64,000 nt of DNA, from NCBI GenBank assembly GCA_903813345.2, contig CAIIXF020000001.1, forward strand, positions 9,711,598-9,775,597, written 5' to 3'. The notes under the pieces are model-generated. The model had not been told where the DNA came from. It did no database searches and worked only from the letters and a program-made list of their open reading frames with translations. This DNA comes from Owenia fusiformis (taxonomy: Eukaryota > Annelida > Polychaeta > Sabellida > Oweniidae). A program made the position numbers and the translations under genes. Position 1 is the first letter of the stretch, and each line of letters starts with the position of its first letter. Below are positions 1-12,548 of this stretch, piece by piece.

Positions 1-3000
1 ATAGCCAGATTTGCATACCCCAGTCACATAGGAGGATAGACCATTTCCATGACCATGCACACCATAACAGCAGTCAAAAGTCATTTGATTTAGGAAACAT
101 TCCAGCAAAGGGTGAGTTTTGGTTCGAAATGTAATAGGGTTGTTGTCTCGTCCGTAATAGAATTATATAAGTGAAAGAAACCCACATTTTCAAAATATCG
201 ATTATCAGAGTCTTTTTGACACAACAGCTTGGTGTCACAATGTTAACCATAATGAACTTCTAGAATTGGCTAGAACAATTTTCATTCTAGCCATGATATC
301 AGATGAAATAGGTACAACTTCCAGGCAATCATGTTAAAGTTTAATGTATACATCTGTGTGTTTTGTATTTCAGTGTGGGGTTTCTCCAGCTTGGCTGTGT
401 TGATCATCAGTCTGGTTGGCCTTTTAGGAGTAGCAATTGTACCCCTCATGCAGAAGGTCTTTTATAATCACCTGCTTCAGTTCCTGGTTGCCTTGGCAGT
501 GGGTTCTCTGACAGGCGATGCTTTGTTGCATCTTTTGCCTCATGTGAGTATATATATCTTTTATTGACTCTTCAGATGTCATGCTCTTCTAAGCTTTTAT
601 AATACAGACAATTTATACAAAGAAACTTGTTATTTACATATTTTACAATATACTTTGCGTGTGATGCACCCAAAATGCTAATCTCGATGCAAGTTTAAGT
701 TTTTGAATGATTTTGTAATAAAACTTCCAACTTGCTTACTGCTCATAATGTGCTCTCTTATTTTATTTTATTTTTATGAAATCAAACATGATAAAAGACA
801 TTTTGCAAACCGTTAAGCTCAACCACTTTCACACCACCTCAATTCATTCAGACATTTGCAACAGTCATACCCAAAAGCTCTGGTTCATTATTTATTTTGA
901 TGGGAAGCATTTTCTGCAAAGCAAAATTTTATTGGTTAGGCTGTTTCATTGAGTGAAGTTCTTCTTGGGTTTTAATGAACTTATTATTATGCCCAAAATA
1001 TGAAAGTAAACCAGGTCACCTTAAAAATGATAAAATACTTTATACTCACTTTTTCTGAATGGTTGACCTCACTATTGAATGAATTTAACTGTATAAATAT
1101 GACAAAAAGCAGTTGAATGAAAGAATGATAAGTTTTGTACAATAAAAGTGCTAATAGGCCCTTTATAGTTTCTTTATTTTGTTTCATCAAAATATTTCAA
1201 GAACTATGAATACTTGTTACTCTAAATGTTTCACTCTGAGTAAAACAGGACAAAAGCATTCATCTTGTACAAGTGCATTTTATCTTATGAACTAAGGTTT
1301 GCATGAGACAATTATAGTAAACCTGTGTCTATTGAACATTTTTTTGCCAAGAAATGTTGGTAGGTGTTTGCTACAGAGAGGGTAATTTATAAAGATGTCA
1401 GTAAAGATTTGTGTGGTGATCACTAAGACAGGTTTTACCGTACATAGTTTACATTTCGAGATTTAGCTGATAAAACGTTTACACCTTTTAATTTGTGATT
1501 TTAGCTCGTAGCAATAATTTTTTTAAAATTGATATTATATGTGTATTCCCGCTATTTATATTTATTATAAATAAAATTCAAGATATTATTTTGTTGCAAT
1601 GAAGCAATATGATTTAACCTCATTTTTCTAAAAAGGTTTTTGAGAGAAAGTTCAATACTGGTGGTAGTAAATAGCAGACTCAGCCAATGGAAGAGTGAGA
1701 AACAATCAAATGATATAATATAAATGAATATCATCCTCTTATTTCAGGCAATGATGTCATCAGATGGCCACGATCATTCCGATGGGGAAGGACATGACAA
1801 ATCAAATGCATGGAAGGGCATGATGGCACTCGGTGGACTATATTTCTTCTTCCTAATGGAACGTATCATGGCCATATGTACCGATATGAGGCGAAACAGG
1901 AAAAACAAGAAAACAAGAGTGAAGGTAAATTTTATATTCAAATTAATTTTATGTTTCTTGAGTCTTAACTGTTCATTTCTAGATAAATCACTTAATGGAT
2001 TTATTTGATATGTTTCTTGTTGTGGATTGGAAATCTAGAACTGATTTGTTCTGATTGGGTATCCAAGCCTGAGTGAATTTTAAATGGCCATTTAGTTAGC
2101 AAATGTTACGCCTTCGTGTATAGGTCACATATAGTGATGTAATGTGCTACTCAAGTATTCACTGTTATTAGGGATTTAAGCCCTGGTCTCAGTGCAATGT
2201 GGAATGACCATTTCTAGAAGGTGTTGATTTCCAAAACTTGCACAAGATGTCGAGCACATTCCTGAAAGGAATGGTCATTACACAGCGTTGGGTCTTGGGC
2301 ATTTTACTAATTGTAAAATATTTTTTCCAAAATCATCTTAAAGATACGAAATCACCAAAAGAACATATTTTCAATGAAACCTTTTGCAAGGGTCAAGCTG
2401 GCAAAGTATCAGTTTCAATTTGCAGAGTCCAGTCATCACCATGCCAACCATTTAACTAGTAACCTTGAGTTTGTTATTGGTTATATAACGGAATGCAGTT
2501 AGTGAAATCGCATGTTCTGATTTGCCAAGCTATATGTGGATGATTGTTTTAGTCTCAAACTTTCTTTCGGATGACAGTCAGTCTGTAACAAATGACAGGT
2601 GTTGACATTTTGCATGGTAATGCCTTGTTGCAATTATTGTTACACAAGATTGTTTTGAAAGATCCTGATGTTCAGGCATCTATTTTCCAGGAAGCTGACA
2701 CAAGTAAAAGCTCAGGTACAGAGCTGCAAGCTATAGGGGCTAAACTCTCTGAATATCAGGCACCAGCAAAGGATTGTGAAGACTTCATCATGGTGGTACA
2801 TGGAAATAAAGGTATGCATATAATGTATAACAACAGTAACAACTTTCTTAAACAACCTATATTTCTTATTTATTTAGTGAGAACATTTCAGAACCTTGTT
2901 ATTATTATTATTATTATTATTATGTCACCACAAGAAGTGTTTACATATTGTAATAGTCTCCACTTTTTGGGAATGGTGTTTGGTATTCGGCAGATGGTGT

Positions 3001-6000
3001 TCGGCGTTTGTAATAAATATGGCAAGTGGTGACATTTCGCATATTAATGCTTACTCTCCTTAAAATAAATAAATATAGGTTGTGAGGAAAATTGTTTTGA
3101 TGTTGATTATAATCGAACCTGACAGAAGTGCTTAGGACATAATGTAGTGATCTCCCCAGGATTTTTTCTCAAATGGGTGCAAAATTCTCATATTCACAAT
3201 TCAGACCAAAATTGATCAAAATATCAATTTTTCATGATTTTTCTCATTTTCAAGTGGGTGCAAATGGATTTTCAGGTGGGTGCAAAATCTCAAGTGGGGG
3301 CTGCGCCCACTTGCTTTAATGCTGGGGAGATCACTGTAATGCATGTTGTGATTGTAATGCATGTTCAAGTCTAGTCAAGCTAGCTAAAATACTGAAGAAT
3401 TGAGTAAGGATTGTTTTCAGTTTTCATGATGTTGTTATGTATAATTGAGTACCTAGTTGTAGTTTATTCGCATGTTTGCATACTTGTTGTATTATTTGTT
3501 TTAGTTTCAAGCTGTTCTTGTTAACAAGTTACTCAGTTCTGAATTTTTATTCTAATAAAACTCAAGATTGATATTACTATGTCTAACTTACTCGACCAAT
3601 TGCCTTATTTTTTCAGTAAATATGAATTTATTAGGGAGGTCAAGCTACATGTATTTTAATACAACTTGAACTTGAACATGTAGAATTATGGTCCTATAGG
3701 GTTAGCTCTCCCCTTGGAAGTAATTACTTGCCCAATTGAGTATAAAGGTATAAGGGAAATAGTTGAAATTAGGTCCCTGGAAAAATCAATTGTGGGAGGA
3801 GTCGAGGACAGAATTCCTTGTGTGTCATAATATTACACATTCCATACAAGTTCTCTTAAAAACATGTAGCCTAACCAATTACCTCCCTATTATTAAGATC
3901 AGAATAAGAGAATGTGTCTCTTTTTGATTGAATTGTATGTAAGTGCATGTTGATATTGATATTTATTACTTTACCCAGAACAACTTAGCATAAATCACGA
4001 AAATAAAATCACCTGAGTAAATTAGTCTCTGTTTCAAGGATGATTTGAACTGTTTTTTTATTGCATGATTTTTATTATAGATGAAGAGAATAATTATAAA
4101 GAAAAACATAGATTACGCTATAGTGGAATATTTGCTCAGCGATTTGAGATTGAACCAGGTATTTGATCCAGATGTCAGCACCTTCTCATGCTTGCCTCAT
4201 TGCTATGACAATATTCCAATACTATCGCTATGGTTGCCACTATTCTAGTGATACAGAAATATTGTCATTCTGGAAAATAAAGCTTTTTATTGACAAAACA
4301 AATACTAAGGATGATTAACATAGTCATATAACAAACATTGTAATTTCATTATATTGGTATATTTCAAGCTGACATGGGTATGTATGTACAGACTGCAGAT
4401 ATACATGTACCTCTAATGTGCACTGCACATGGGTTATTGAAACACTATATTACATCACTTTCTTAAATGCAAAACAACTCACTAAATCTATTTTCTTTCA
4501 AGTAAACCACCACCATAACAATTAGTATAAGGTCTCTGGGAAGAACTCTGCAATAAAATGCATTATACATCAGTTAATATTCTCTGTAGCTTTTCTATAT
4601 TGTATGAAGGTTTTGGCTGGTACATAGAATGACGTGTTATTCAGTATATACTAGAATACCCGACTCTATGCCATTTGGATAATATGATATTGCTTCATTT
4701 ATTAAAATACTTAGCTAACTTATTTAGTAAGCATAGAGCATGCTTAATAACTTATAACGCATATAACTCCATTTTGAAATTATCTTCTCCACAATTATTT
4801 TTATGTCACCACCAAAAGTGGTGACACAAAAGTGGTGACATATTGTTATGGTCTCCGTTTTTTTGCGACGGCGGTTGGTGGTTGGCGTCCGGCGGTTGGC
4901 GTCCGGCGTCTGTAACAATTTCTTACAACTTCCTATAACTTAACAAATACTGTTTAGACTGACTTCAATTTTTTTCTAAATCATCTACATGTTCTCAGAA
5001 GTTCAAATCTGACTTTAGATTTGACATTTGACCTTCAATGACCTTCTCAAGGTCAAAAAGGTCTTTTTTCAACTTGCTTCACATTGAATAAATTTTTTTT
5101 CAAAATCATCTACATGTTCTCAGAAATTCAAATCTGACTTTAGATTTGACATTTGACCTTCAAATCTGACTTAAGATTTGACATTTGACCTTCAATGACC
5201 TTCTCAAGGTCAAAAAAGGTCAAAAAGGTCTGTTTTCAACTTGCTTCAAATTGACTAAATTTTTTTTTCAAAATCATCTACATGTTCTCAGAAATTCAAA
5301 TCTGACTTAAGATTTGACTTAAGATTTGACATTTGACCTTCAATGACCTTCTCAAGGTCAAAAAAGGTCAAAAAGGTCTGTTTTCAACTTGCTTCAAATT
5401 GACTAAAAAAAATTTTCAAAATCATCTACGTGTTCTCAGAAATTCAAATCTGACTTTAGATTTGACATTTGACCTTCAATGACCTTCTCAAAGTCAAAAA
5501 AGGTCAAAAAGGTCTTTTTTCAACTTGCTTCAAATTGACTAAATTTTTTTTTCAAAATCATCTACATGTTCTCAGAAATTCAAATCTGACTTTAGATTTG
5601 ACATTTGACCTTTAATGACCTTCTCAAGGTCAAAAAAGGTCAAAAAGGTCTGTTTTCAACTTGCTTCAAATTGACTAAAAAATTTTTTCAAAATCATCTA
5701 CGTGTTCTCAGAAATTCAAATCTGACTTTAGATTTGACTTAAGATTTGACATTTGACCTTCAATGACCTTCTCAAAGTCAAAAAGGTCAAAAAGGTCTTT
5801 TTTCAACTTGCTTCAAATTGACTAAATTTTTTTTCAAAATCATCTACATGTTCTCAGAAATTCAAATCTGACTTTAGATTTGACATTTGACCTTCAATGA
5901 CCTTCTCAATGTCAAAAAAGGTCAAAAAGGTATTTTTTCATCTTGCTTCAAATTGACTAAATTTTTTTTCAAAATCATCTACATGTTCTCAGAAATTCAA

Positions 6001-9000
6001 ATCTGACTTTAGATTTGACTTTAGATTTGACATTTGACCTTCAATGACCTTCTCAAGGTCAAAAAAGGTCAAAAAGGTCTTTTTTCAACTTGCTTCAAAT
6101 TGACTCATTTTTTTTTTCAAAATCATCTACATCTTTTCAGAAGTTCAAATTTGACTTTACAAGTTCTCAGAAATTCAAATCTGACTTAAGTTTGAACTCA
6201 TAATATTGTGAGCAACTAGGTGGTGACATTTTGTCATGTTAATGCCTTGTTTTACCTTTCATGTCTCCTGCTTTTTTAATCCCAAAGAACTTGTCTGATA
6301 GGGATATCGTGAAGTCCTTCGTCCCGTTTTCCAGCATAAGAGTCTTGTTCCTAAATTCCATCCTTTAAACCCAGGCCTCCAGAATTCGTACCTCATTCTT
6401 CAAGAAAAAGGAAGGAATGTAGTAAATGATTTCTGGAGGATGCTTAAATCCTTAAATAGAAATATAATATGTAGTAAAATAAAAAATAAAATTAAATACT
6501 TGAGCTCACTTCGATGAAAAAAGAACAATAAGTCAACTACATGTAAATAAGTCTACTACAGCTTTGTAAATAGAATTCAGTTCTGTATTTTTGTATCTAA
6601 ATCATCATTCTATTTCCAGCTGTGAGAGGCTATGCAGATGAAGTACATAACGATGAGTATGGTGCAGATTGTGAGATAGAAGAAGTTGTAGGACATAGTC
6701 ATCAGCAGTCCCATGGACACGGACATGGGCACAGTCATGGTCCTATTCCCACTACAGTCAGTGCAATTGCCTGGATGGTCATCATGGGAGATGGCCTGCA
6801 TAACTTTTGTGATGGTCTTGCCATAGGTAAACAATAAAACGATGCTGCATGATAAATGATTCACACGTTGAATGTCACATTTGACAAATCGGAAGTTTTC
6901 TGTTGAAGATGTCAATTTTTGCCCACCCTGTATAATAATAGAGTGGCTACCCAGTAACAACCTTTTTAGTAGACATTTTGGTGCCTTTCAGGGTTTTTAA
7001 CTTTTCAAAAAAATTATATATTTTCTTATCTTGGAAAGTAGTGATCTTACTTCTATAAACATTCCTTCAGCTTTTTTCCATTTTATGAAATGATATTCAC
7101 AACTTATAAGTATAATACATTTATCATGAATTTGAATCCCCGCATGATTTTAATCAAACTAAAATTGATACATGAAATCATAGGTACATTTGTATCACTT
7201 CAGGTGCTGCGTTTGCCAATAGTATGAGTGGAGGTCTTAGCACTTCAGTTGCCGTATTTTGCCATGAATTGCCACATGAATTAGGTAGGTACTCAATAGG
7301 GTTTTCAGTATTTCGATAGTACAGGGCGATTCCAAATTTTTGATAAAATGCTCTCTTTTGTTTTTGGATGATATTTGCTTGTTTTGTGTATAAAAATCCA
7401 GGTTCCCCTGAGAGGAAATATCCCATAATTTATAGCTTCATTTATGAACTTTTGGGTGTTTCCCCATTTGTTTCCTAAAAACCTCCAGTGTATTTGTAAT
7501 ATGATTAATTATCCCATCGAACGAAGTTCGGAGGGATATAGGGAACGCCTCCGTCCGTCCGTCCGTCCGTCCGTCCGTACGTCCGTCCGTCCGTCCGTCC
7601 GTACGTACGTCCGTCCGTCCGTCCGTCCGGGCAATAACTCAAATACCGTTGGCCCGATTTTGTTCATATTTTGTACACATATACCCTATGGGGGTAGAAG
7701 TTCTGCTCGAAAGCCGATTTTCAAAATGGCCGCTCATTTCAAAATGGCGGCCATTTTAGTGCCGAATTTACAGTAATTTAGGTGCAATATGTAAAACTGT
7801 AATAGCAATACGTTTTAGATGTAAAAAAATTATATAGGACATTAATAAAGCTAGAAATGTAGATATTAAAGAAGCACATGGCAGCCATCTTGAAAAATGG
7901 CGGTCTTTACTCGTTATTTTACGATTTTTGCTGTAACTCGAAAAGTAGTGGAGCGATTTTGTTCATATTTGGTATGTGAATACTATAAACATTGCACACT
8001 GTCTAAAGACACTTTTAGTAGAAGGTGGCCATTTTGAAAAATGGCCACCATTTTTCAAAATGGCCGCCATTTTAATGTATTTTACCATTTGAAAAGTAGT
8101 GGAGCGATTTTGTTCATATTTGGTATGTGAATACTATAAGCATGACACACTGTCCTATGACACTTTTGGTAGAAGGCGGCCATTTTGAAAAAAATTTTTT
8201 CAAAATGGCCGCCATTTTAATGTATTTTACCATTTGAAAAGTAGTGGAGCGATTTTGTTCATATTTGGTATGTGAATACTATAAGCATGACACACTGTCC
8301 TATGACACTTTTGGTAGAAGGCGGCCATTTTGAAAAAAATTTTGAAAAATGGCCGCCATTTTAACGTATTTTACTATAACTCGAAAAGTAATGAAGCGAT
8401 TCTGTTCATATTTGGTATGTGAATACTGTAAGTATGGCACACTGTCTAATGACACTTTTGGTAGAAGGTTGCCATTTTGAAAAATGGCCGCCATTTTAAC
8501 GTATTTTACTATAACTTGAAAAGTAGTGGAGCGATTTTGTTCATATTTGGTATGTGAATACTATAAGCATGGCACACTGTCTAATGACACTTTTGGTAGA
8601 AGGTTGCCATTTTGAAAAATGGCCGCCATTTTAACGTATTTTACTATAACTTGAAAAGTAGTGGAGCGATTTTGTTCATATTTGGTATGTGAATACTATA
8701 AGCATGGCACATGGTCTAATGACACTTTTGGTAGAAGGCGGCCATTTTGAAAAATGGATGCCATTTTTGCTATATCCTTTGTTTGTAAAAATGCCATCCA
8801 TGGCTGTTCGATGGGATTTGCTACGCTTTGGCGTTGCCGTTGTTCTGGTTTGAAAATGTGAAGTAGAATGCGAAATCTGGCTTATCAAAAAGGATATCCT
8901 ATTAACAACATGTCCAAACTGCTCCAACATCTCGGCATGTAGTAAACTTGAACATATGAATTATCTGTGATTTTCAGGTGATTTCGCCGTGCTCCTGAGA

Positions 9001-9634
9001 GCTGGTATGTCTGTTAAGCAAGCTCTCACATACAACATTGTCTCATCGGTGCTCTGTTTCGTGGGTATGCTCATAGGTGTCTCGATTGGCAATGTCGGGG
9101 ATGCCAGTCTTTACATCTTTGCAATGATGGCTGGTGTGTTCATATATATAGCCTTAGTTGATATGGTAAGTGGTTTTATTTTGCACAAACAAATATACAT
9201 TTACTGTCATAATTATTTCAACACCTTAAAATTTGTCTAATAAAGTCAATTTCTGTCTTAGTGGTTTTATCTTTGAATGTTGGTGAAATTGTGTCATGAT
9301 TGTGTCAGTGTCCTATTTTACATGGTCAAAATACCAACCAATTTGGTGATGATATAATCCTAATCTCCAGCAGACCAAGCAGTTAGTCTGGATTTGAACT
9401 AAAAAACACTGAATAACTTTTAACTGAACTGAATATATTTACATATTGAACAATTAATAGAATGTGATATATTTTTCCTTCCAGCTTCCGGAGATGAATG
9501 CAGTAACACCAAAAGCTGGTGAAAATCCATTTTGTCATTTGATATTCCAAAACTTTGGTTTACTTACTGGCATCAGCATCATGGCTCTAATAGCCATGTT
9601 CGAGGACAAAATCACAGTGAATGTAGGATCCTAG
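1..9634 (+). CDS. SLC39A (ZIP6/ZIP10-like, LIV-1 subfamily) zinc transporter, 3' part
   Basis: Membrane metal importer of the ZIP family, moving Zn2+ into the cytosol. Coding exons seen: 1-111 (frame opens at 3), 374-543, 1748-1924, 2691-2811, 4081-4158, 6620-6826, 7204-7284, 8978-9165, 9485-9634 (TAG 9632-9634). All junctions are GT...AG and the phases fit; the joined partial protein is about 426 aa. Order of motifs: TM with [17 protein letters not shown]; a His/Asp segment [21 protein letters not shown]; a His-rich cytosolic loop [16 protein letters not shown]; the metal-site helix [14 protein letters not shown]; the [14 protein letters not shown] helix; and a last TM ending [10 protein letters not shown]. 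In this family the HNxxDGLAIG and HExPHE motifs form the binuclear metal site. [10 protein letters not shown] argues for the ZIP6/10 branch rather than ZIP8/14. The N-terminal ectodomain lies before the window. Exact orthology is inferred. Confidence 0.93.
2172..2301. repeat. Fold-back element, copy 1
   Basis: Intronic palindromic element. The left arm starts GGATTTAAGCC and contains TGTGGAATGACCATTTC; the right part carries AATGGTCATTACACAG and GGTCTTGGGC. A second copy with the same arms is at 39003-39161. No coding capacity. Confidence 0.6.
2919..3050 (+). repeat. GTCACCAC-family short element
   Basis: Starts TATGTCACCACAAGAAGTG and ends AAGTGGTGACATTTCGC...TTAATGC. The ends are an inverted GTCACCAC/GTGGTGAC pair. 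Related copies: 37261-37376, 41573-41710, 43372-43486 (-), 45188-45293 (-), 56327-56459 (-), the expanded 4798-6247, and a 3' relic at 2580-2632. Confidence 0.65.
3145..3338. mobile_element. Small inverted-repeat element (GTGATCTCCCCAG ends), copy 1
   Basis: TAGTGATCTCCCCAGGATTT at the left end and GCTGGGGAGATCACTGTA at the right end form terminal inverted repeats. The inside repeats GGGTGCAAA-type motifs and has no long open frame. A diverged copy lies at 22295-22580. It has the size and form of a MITE. Confidence 0.65.
4798..6247 (+). mobile_element. Expanded GTCACCAC-family element with tandem AGGTCA-rich array
   Basis: The 5' end TTATGTCACCACCAAAAG is followed by GTGGTGACA copies; the 3' end reads GGTGGTGACATTTTGTCATG then TTAATGCCTTGTT, as in the short copies. 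Between them is a tandem array of about nine diverged units of roughly 125-167 bp, each starting near TCATCTACATGTTCTCAG (4981, 5106, 5273, 5422, 5558, 5694, 5840, 5975, 6123). Most units contain TGACCTTCTCAAGGTCA followed by AGGTCAAAAAAGGTCA. No coding frame. It lies in the ZIP intron between exons 4158 and 6620. Confidence 0.7.
7511..8817. mobile_element. Non-autonomous element with ATCCCATCGAAC inverted ends
   Basis: ATCCCATCGAAC (7511-7522) and GTTCGATGGGAT (8806-8817) are perfect 12-bp inverted ends. The left end also carries a GAACGAAGTTC palindrome and a CCGT tetranucleotide tract (about 7551-7629). The body is about six diverged tandem units with GTAGTGGAGCGATTTTGTTC and AAAATGGCCGCCATTTT. 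The open frames inside (KMAAI-type peptides) are products of the repeat. A loose relative of the unit lies at 25722-25815. It sits in the ZIP intron between exons 7284 and 8978. Confidence 0.7.
7551..7629. repeat. CCGT tetranucleotide microsatellite
   Basis: A run of CCGT units interrupted by a few GTAC steps, just inside the left end of the 7511-8817 element. Confidence 0.9.
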
Positions 9635-9732
9635 TACAGTATTTCCTTCCATCAGCTTGTATATACTTTTCCTTGGTATTTATTTGAAATATGATCCAAG
9701 TATTTAGAGTTGAATGACTAGACTTGATGTCC

Positions 9733-9738
9733 AATAAA
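9733..9738 (+). terminator. Polyadenylation signal AATAAA of the ZIP gene
   Basis: Canonical AATAAA about 100 nt after the ZIP stop codon. It is the first such hexamer downstream, so a short 3' UTR is the simplest reading; longer isoforms cannot be excluded. Confidence 0.55.
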
Positions 9739-9739
9739 C

Positions 9740-11240
9740 ATGATGTGGATTGAAGTTTCCAATAGGACTATTTTTGGGTTTTTGAGGTGGATTCACAGTG
9801 GTTTCGGATGTATAAAAATTAGGGGGTCCCCACAATACATTATCTAATTATCAATATGTTTATAAAAACATGTATTTAGGTAAGGATTGGCATGTAGAGA
9901 AACAATATGTTTTCAATGAAAAAACCATACTCAGAATTTGATGGACCGTGATATGGTCTTAAATGAACATCAAATGAGCAATTTTTTCAATACATGTACT
10001 ATGATGTATCTTGGGATCCCCACTTCACATGTATTGCCTATGTGCTTGGTTGTGGCTTGTGTACAGTTATAACTGTTATGAGTGATGTGCAGTTATGCGT
10101 GTATGTTTCATTCTCATTACATGTACAAGTACCTCTGTATTTAGATAGAGAGGACTTTGATACGCACCAGGCCGTTCCATGTTTCTGATTAATCAGTGTC
10201 TGAGTCGAGTCAATGTATAGATTGGATGTCTCAAAATAGAAAAGAACGTTCACTTGGTGTTGAAAGAGCTTTAAATATCCCATGCTTGCTCAACAGTTCC
10301 ATCTGCCTCATTTGAAAAGAAATTATTTGCTCATATGGGATTTTTCAGTTTCGGCCAACAGCTTGTAAGGGATTCAAATAGTCCAGGAATGAATCATACA
10401 GAATATTCCACACTACTATACCTTGCATTTGGTGTTCATAAGCAACCCATTTGGCTTATTAGTATTGATTATGTTAATTGTTTTTATGTGTCTGTTCCTT
10501 ATGAATGGTTTATCGGATAACTGTTATATGTTAATAAGGTACTTTCAAAACTATATGAAACAATACAGACAAACAGAGTATCTTATGCATTTCTAGGGGT
10601 TAGGTATAGCAGAGTGTATTCATCTCATATGAAATACTAAAACATATAGAAACAACAGAGCAAAATGAGATCTGATTATTTATGCTTCAATGTGTGTTCA
10701 TTTCAGCTCTGCTTGTTTTGATGTAAATACATAATAGACTGTTGCTTATATTCATGTATATAAGCTGAAAAGTGTCAAGTTAAAGGCAGGATCAGATCTA
10801 TAGGAGTGATCAATTTGCAAGAAACATGTACAATTGACCAATCTATTAATTGCCATCTCAAAATATCTCCCAAATAGTATATTATTGTTAAAATCTTAAG
10901 TTTTCCTGAATAAAATACATGTCATGACATGAGCCAAAAAAATTCTAAAATTCGAGAAACAATTTTTTTATTTAGCTTGCTCGCTAGATCTGATTCTCCT
11001 TTTAATACAATTCAAACTATCAGAGACTAATCTATTTTTCTACTCCGTTGTTATTTGAGTTTGTGAACAAAATAATTTATAGTAATATGAGATCTAAACA
11101 AGCAGTGATAATTAACATATGTTTAGGCTGCATATTTGAACTGCCCTGCACTGTTATTGGCTAAGCAGCAATGCCTGTTGGTCATGTTACTATGGAGATA
11201 ACTCATATAAATATTACACAATGGACTTATGCCACAGGAG
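9740..11240. other. Intergenic stretch without recognised gene
   Basis: 3' flank of the ZIP gene. Only short frames are present, none with recognisable protein features or paired splice sites. AT-rich unique-looking sequence; I see nothing specific in it. Confidence 0.5.
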
Positions 11241-11247
11241 TCAAAAA

Positions 11248-11398
11248 CCAGGGGTTTCACTAGAATTTCTCACAACAGGCTAAATAAATGAAAACAACGG
11301 GCAAGATTAATGGAAATCATAAATTTAACAAACAACAGGCGATTTTGTGAAAACAATTGGCGAAAACTGCCTGTTGCCTCGTGCTAATGAAACCCCAG
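11248..11398. mobile_element. Short inverted-repeat element (CAGGGGTTTCA ends)
   Basis: CCAGGGGTTTCACTAG on the left and CTAATGAAACCCCAG on the right are imperfect inverted ends. Inside, ACAGGC and GCCTGTTG are also inverted, so about 150 bp can fold into a hairpin. No coding capacity. Confidence 0.55.
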
Positions 11399-11476
11399 AA
11401 AATGCAGCCTAATTGTAATTGTATTCATAATGCATGCTTTTTACAACAAATAGCACAAATGCTTAAGTAAAGGTTC

Positions 11477-11830
11477 ACGTAGGTTATCGCAAACAATTTC
11501 AGACAGTTATATCTTCATTCATTTTGGTCATCCAAAATCAACTTTTCCTTTAAGGAAATAGAACATGTCTCAAAACACTTTCTAATTATGCATTCAACAA
11601 TATAATAAAAGGTTCCATTTTTTGTGAAAATTAGGTCAACATTTTTAAAAAAGTATGTTGATTGGTCCATTGCCCCTTTATATCACTTAGGTCTGATTAA
11701 CTAAATCATCATTATATCCACTTTTCTTGAAGATGACAGATAGGTCTAAAAGATACATCCATTTTCATGATCAGAAAATATTCAATATTCAAGTTAAAAT
11801 TATCTGAAATTGTTTGCGATAACCTATGTG
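11477..11830. mobile_element. MITE-like element with about 28-bp inverted ends
   Basis: Left arm CACGTAGGTTATCGCAAAC followed by AATTTCAGA; right arm TCTGAAATTGTTTGCGATAA followed by CCTATGTG. The arms match as inverted repeats with one or two mismatches over about 28 bp. The 350-bp body has no open frame of note. Confidence 0.65.
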
Positions 11831-12548
11831 CTCCTTTCAGCTGATGACAATCAGTGGAGTAAAAGTCCTGGTTTATCCAGTTAATAAAAATATGTTTACA
11901 TTCAATGATTAGATCGAGGAAGAATTTATTTGATTGTACATTCATAATTCAGAATCAAGTGATGCTCATCAGAAAGTCTGTTAAGTATTTTAGTTACATT
12001 TTTTCAACCATTTACAAGAAAATATAAAAGGTTGCGTCTTCAATGAGCGAATGGTTCTGGTTCAGTCCATATGTCTGTCCAGATAAGTAAAATTTTGATG
12101 AATTAAAAGTATAAACTGTATTTATCCTCATGCAGAAGTGTGTCAGTATTTTCATTAAAAATTCCTGATATGCTAGCCACTTTGAAAATTTATAGCTACT
12201 TTTGAATCAAATCTTTTTAATTGGATTTTGAAATTAATTGAACATTTCATATTGAACTTGTTTAAAAGTGGGGTCAGTATGGCCTCGGCCTTTTCCAGGT
12301 CAACCTATGTTTCTGTATAAATATTCTTGCTTCTAGCTAGCTTTATTCTACTAACAGTCCATGCAACGGACATATGTGCCAGCACAGTGCTATGTAATGC
12401 GTATTGTTTATGTGTACCAGTCAGATGCATTAAATAAGAAAGATGTGTTTTCCATTGGCAATTAATTGTACATGTGTGTGGAAAGTTGGAAACCAACATG
12501 TTCTTTTTTATTTTTTGACATTTGCCAAATATGTGTTGTCAAGTAGTT

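Noticed and set aside
4981-6150. CRISPR-like regular repeat array
   Set aside because: Units are long, diverged, without unique spacers, and the DNA is from an animal genome.
7444-7776. Open frame rich in RPSVRPSVR and KMAA
   Set aside because: Translation of the CCGT microsatellite and the GGCCATTTT repeat of a mobile element; no protein features.
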